Shown: positions 25,349-25,928 of the stretch, piece after piece | Layout of the letters: each line of letters begins with the position of its first letter | Position numbering within the stretch: position 1 is the first letter of the stretch | Virus record (IMG/VR): IMGVR_UViG_3300006735_000206 | Span: 1-25,928 of that record | Strand: one strand, 5' to 3' | DNA length: 25,928 bases | Source: a virus | Position numbers and translations under genes: made by a program | The notes under the pieces: generated by a model | The model's input: the letters and a program-made list of their open reading frames with translations, nothing else | Told to the model about the DNA's origin: nothing | Database searches by the model: none

Positions 25349-25669
25349 ATGGCAAAAGAACTAGATGAAAATTATAAAATAGGTTTAGATATTGACGGTG
25401 ATGGTAAACCAGACTTTGGGCTATCATTAAAAACAATAGGTGGTATAATATTTGCCATAATATCGTTAGCTGGTGTTTGGTTTAGTTTAAAGGCTGATAT
25501 AGCTTTAGCTATGGAAATGCCCGAACCTACCATATCTAAAACAGAGTGGGAACTGAAAGATGAGTTAATACGTAATACTATTATGGATACTCAAGATGAT
25601 GTAGAAATGATATTAGAAAAGCTAGATAAACTAGATGAGAGAATATACGAAATACAAAAAAACAACTAA
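25349..25669 (+). CDS. Single-TM coiled-coil protein, paralogue B, with a calcium-loop motif
   Basis: 106 residues. Residues 14-22 (DIDGDGKPD) form a DxDxDGxxD acidic loop of the kind that binds calcium in EF-hand, dockerin or thrombospondin type-3 repeats. The TM segment follows at ~28-47 (KTIGGIIFAIISLAGVWFSL) and aligns with paralogue A without gaps (KT-x-x-G-I-I-x-x-I-I-S-x-A-G-x-W-F-x-L). A helical charged C-terminus (ELKDELIRN … LEKLDKLDERIYEIQKN) follows. The motif lies before the TM, so calcium would be sensed on whichever side the N-terminus faces. Holin-like or envelope-associated role, inference only. The stop overlaps the next ATG. Confidence 0.7.
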   Translation: MAKELDENYKIGLDIDGDGKPDFGLSLKTIGGIIFAIISLAGVWFSLKADIALAMEMPEPTISKTEWELKDELIRNTIMDTQDDVEMILEKLDKLDERIYEIQKNN

Positions 25670-25928
25670 TGAAAAATATTTTAATTTTAATTTTAATACC
25701 ATTTTTATCATTTAGTCAATCTGACGTGCCTGATGAATACTGGGTAAACGATAGTGATTTTGAAGAAAAAATAAACGAACACCATGCTTTTGGAGATGAT
25801 GACAGTAAACCTGTTGTTATAGAGTTTTGGGCTAAGTTTAATGAAAAAAATTGTTTTGCTGAATGGGAACAATTAAAAGATGCAACTTATTATAGAGTTA
25901 ATATAGCTGAAGCACCAGAAGCTAAAAA
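25669..25928 (+). CDS. Secreted thioredoxin-like protein lacking CxxC (3' end outside the window)
   Basis: The first 86 residues are visible. MKNILILILIPFLSFSQS is a Bacteroidota-type signal peptide. The segment KPVVIEFWAKFNEKNC aligns with the thioredoxin strand/active-site stretch PVVVDFWAxWCGPC, but the two active-site Cys positions hold Asn58 and Asn61; a single Cys62 lies one residue later. NIAEAP may be the following strand (usual pattern VDVDxxP). So it has a thioredoxin-like fold, probably without dithiol redox activity. The ATG overlaps the previous stop (TAATG), so it belongs to the envelope-directed string of genes. The C-terminal half is not visible, so a fused domain cannot be excluded. 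Confidence 0.6.
   Translation, partial: MKNILILILIPFLSFSQSDVPDEYWVNDSDFEEKINEHHAFGDDDSKPVVIEFWAKFNEKNCFAEWEQLKDATYYRVNIAEAPEAK

Noticed and set aside
1-25928. tRNA genes, CRISPR array, integrase or attachment sites
   Set aside because: No cloverleaf-compatible GC-rich stretch, no spaced direct repeats and no recombinase-like gene were seen in the very short intergenic spaces.

Overview
The window is a virion-structure module from a tailed dsDNA phage, most likely a short-tailed (podovirus-type) phage of a marine Bacteroidota host. All genes lie on the + strand, are tightly packed, and are very AT-rich. The host inference rests on three things seen in the sequence. There is no Shine-Dalgarno-like purine run before the starts; the leaders are A/T-only, typically TAAATAAATAAAT-ATG. 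Two proteins carry the short signal peptides ending in SQS or AQSQ that are typical of Flavobacteriia. The gene order and tail-protein style (P22 gp4-like adaptor followed by a very large stabilisation/propeller protein) resemble crAss-like and flavobacterial podoviruses. A formal placement in Crassvirales is not shown here. No terminase, replication, integrase, tRNA or CRISPR sequence is present, so lifestyle cannot be judged.

Layout. Positions 1-4937 hold the head genes: portal (5' end outside the window), a probable scaffold, and the major capsid protein, closed by a good intrinsic terminator at 4963-5004. Positions 5026-11967 hold an unrecognised 243-aa protein, then the neck and tail: a P22 gp4-like adaptor, a 363-aa neck/tail protein and a 1438-aa stabilisation/tail-hub protein. 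Positions 11967-14232 hold a beta-sandwich repeat protein (fibre-like), broken by a one-base frameshift, and a small 121-aa virion protein. Positions 14267-23840 hold internal/ejection-type proteins: a 212-aa Gln/Ala-rich protein, a 433-aa orphan, and a giant reading frame of about 2536 codons interrupted by a single in-frame TGA at 19647-19649. The upstream part has glycine zippers and an HEFLH metallopeptidase motif. The downstream part has a complete HAD-phosphatase motif set, hydrophobic segments and a poly-Lys tail.

Positions 23867-25928 hold envelope-directed genes in a stop/start-coupled string: a signal-peptide outer-membrane beta-barrel, two tandem paralogous single-TM coiled-coil proteins (one with a calcium-loop motif), and a secreted thioredoxin-like protein lacking the CxxC pair, cut by the window end.

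How they fit together (inference): portal, scaffold and capsid protein build the head; the adaptor, neck and stabilisation proteins close it and form the short tail; the beta-repeat protein probably decorates or binds; the internal proteins enter the cell with DNA and may bring protease and phosphatase activities; the last genes act on the host envelope (receptor masking, lysis or superinfection exclusion). The most notable observations are the enzymatic domains built into the giant virion protein, the isolated TGA within it, the frameshift inside the fibre-like gene, two mutually exclusive 7-bp hairpins before the adaptor gene, and the envelope module.
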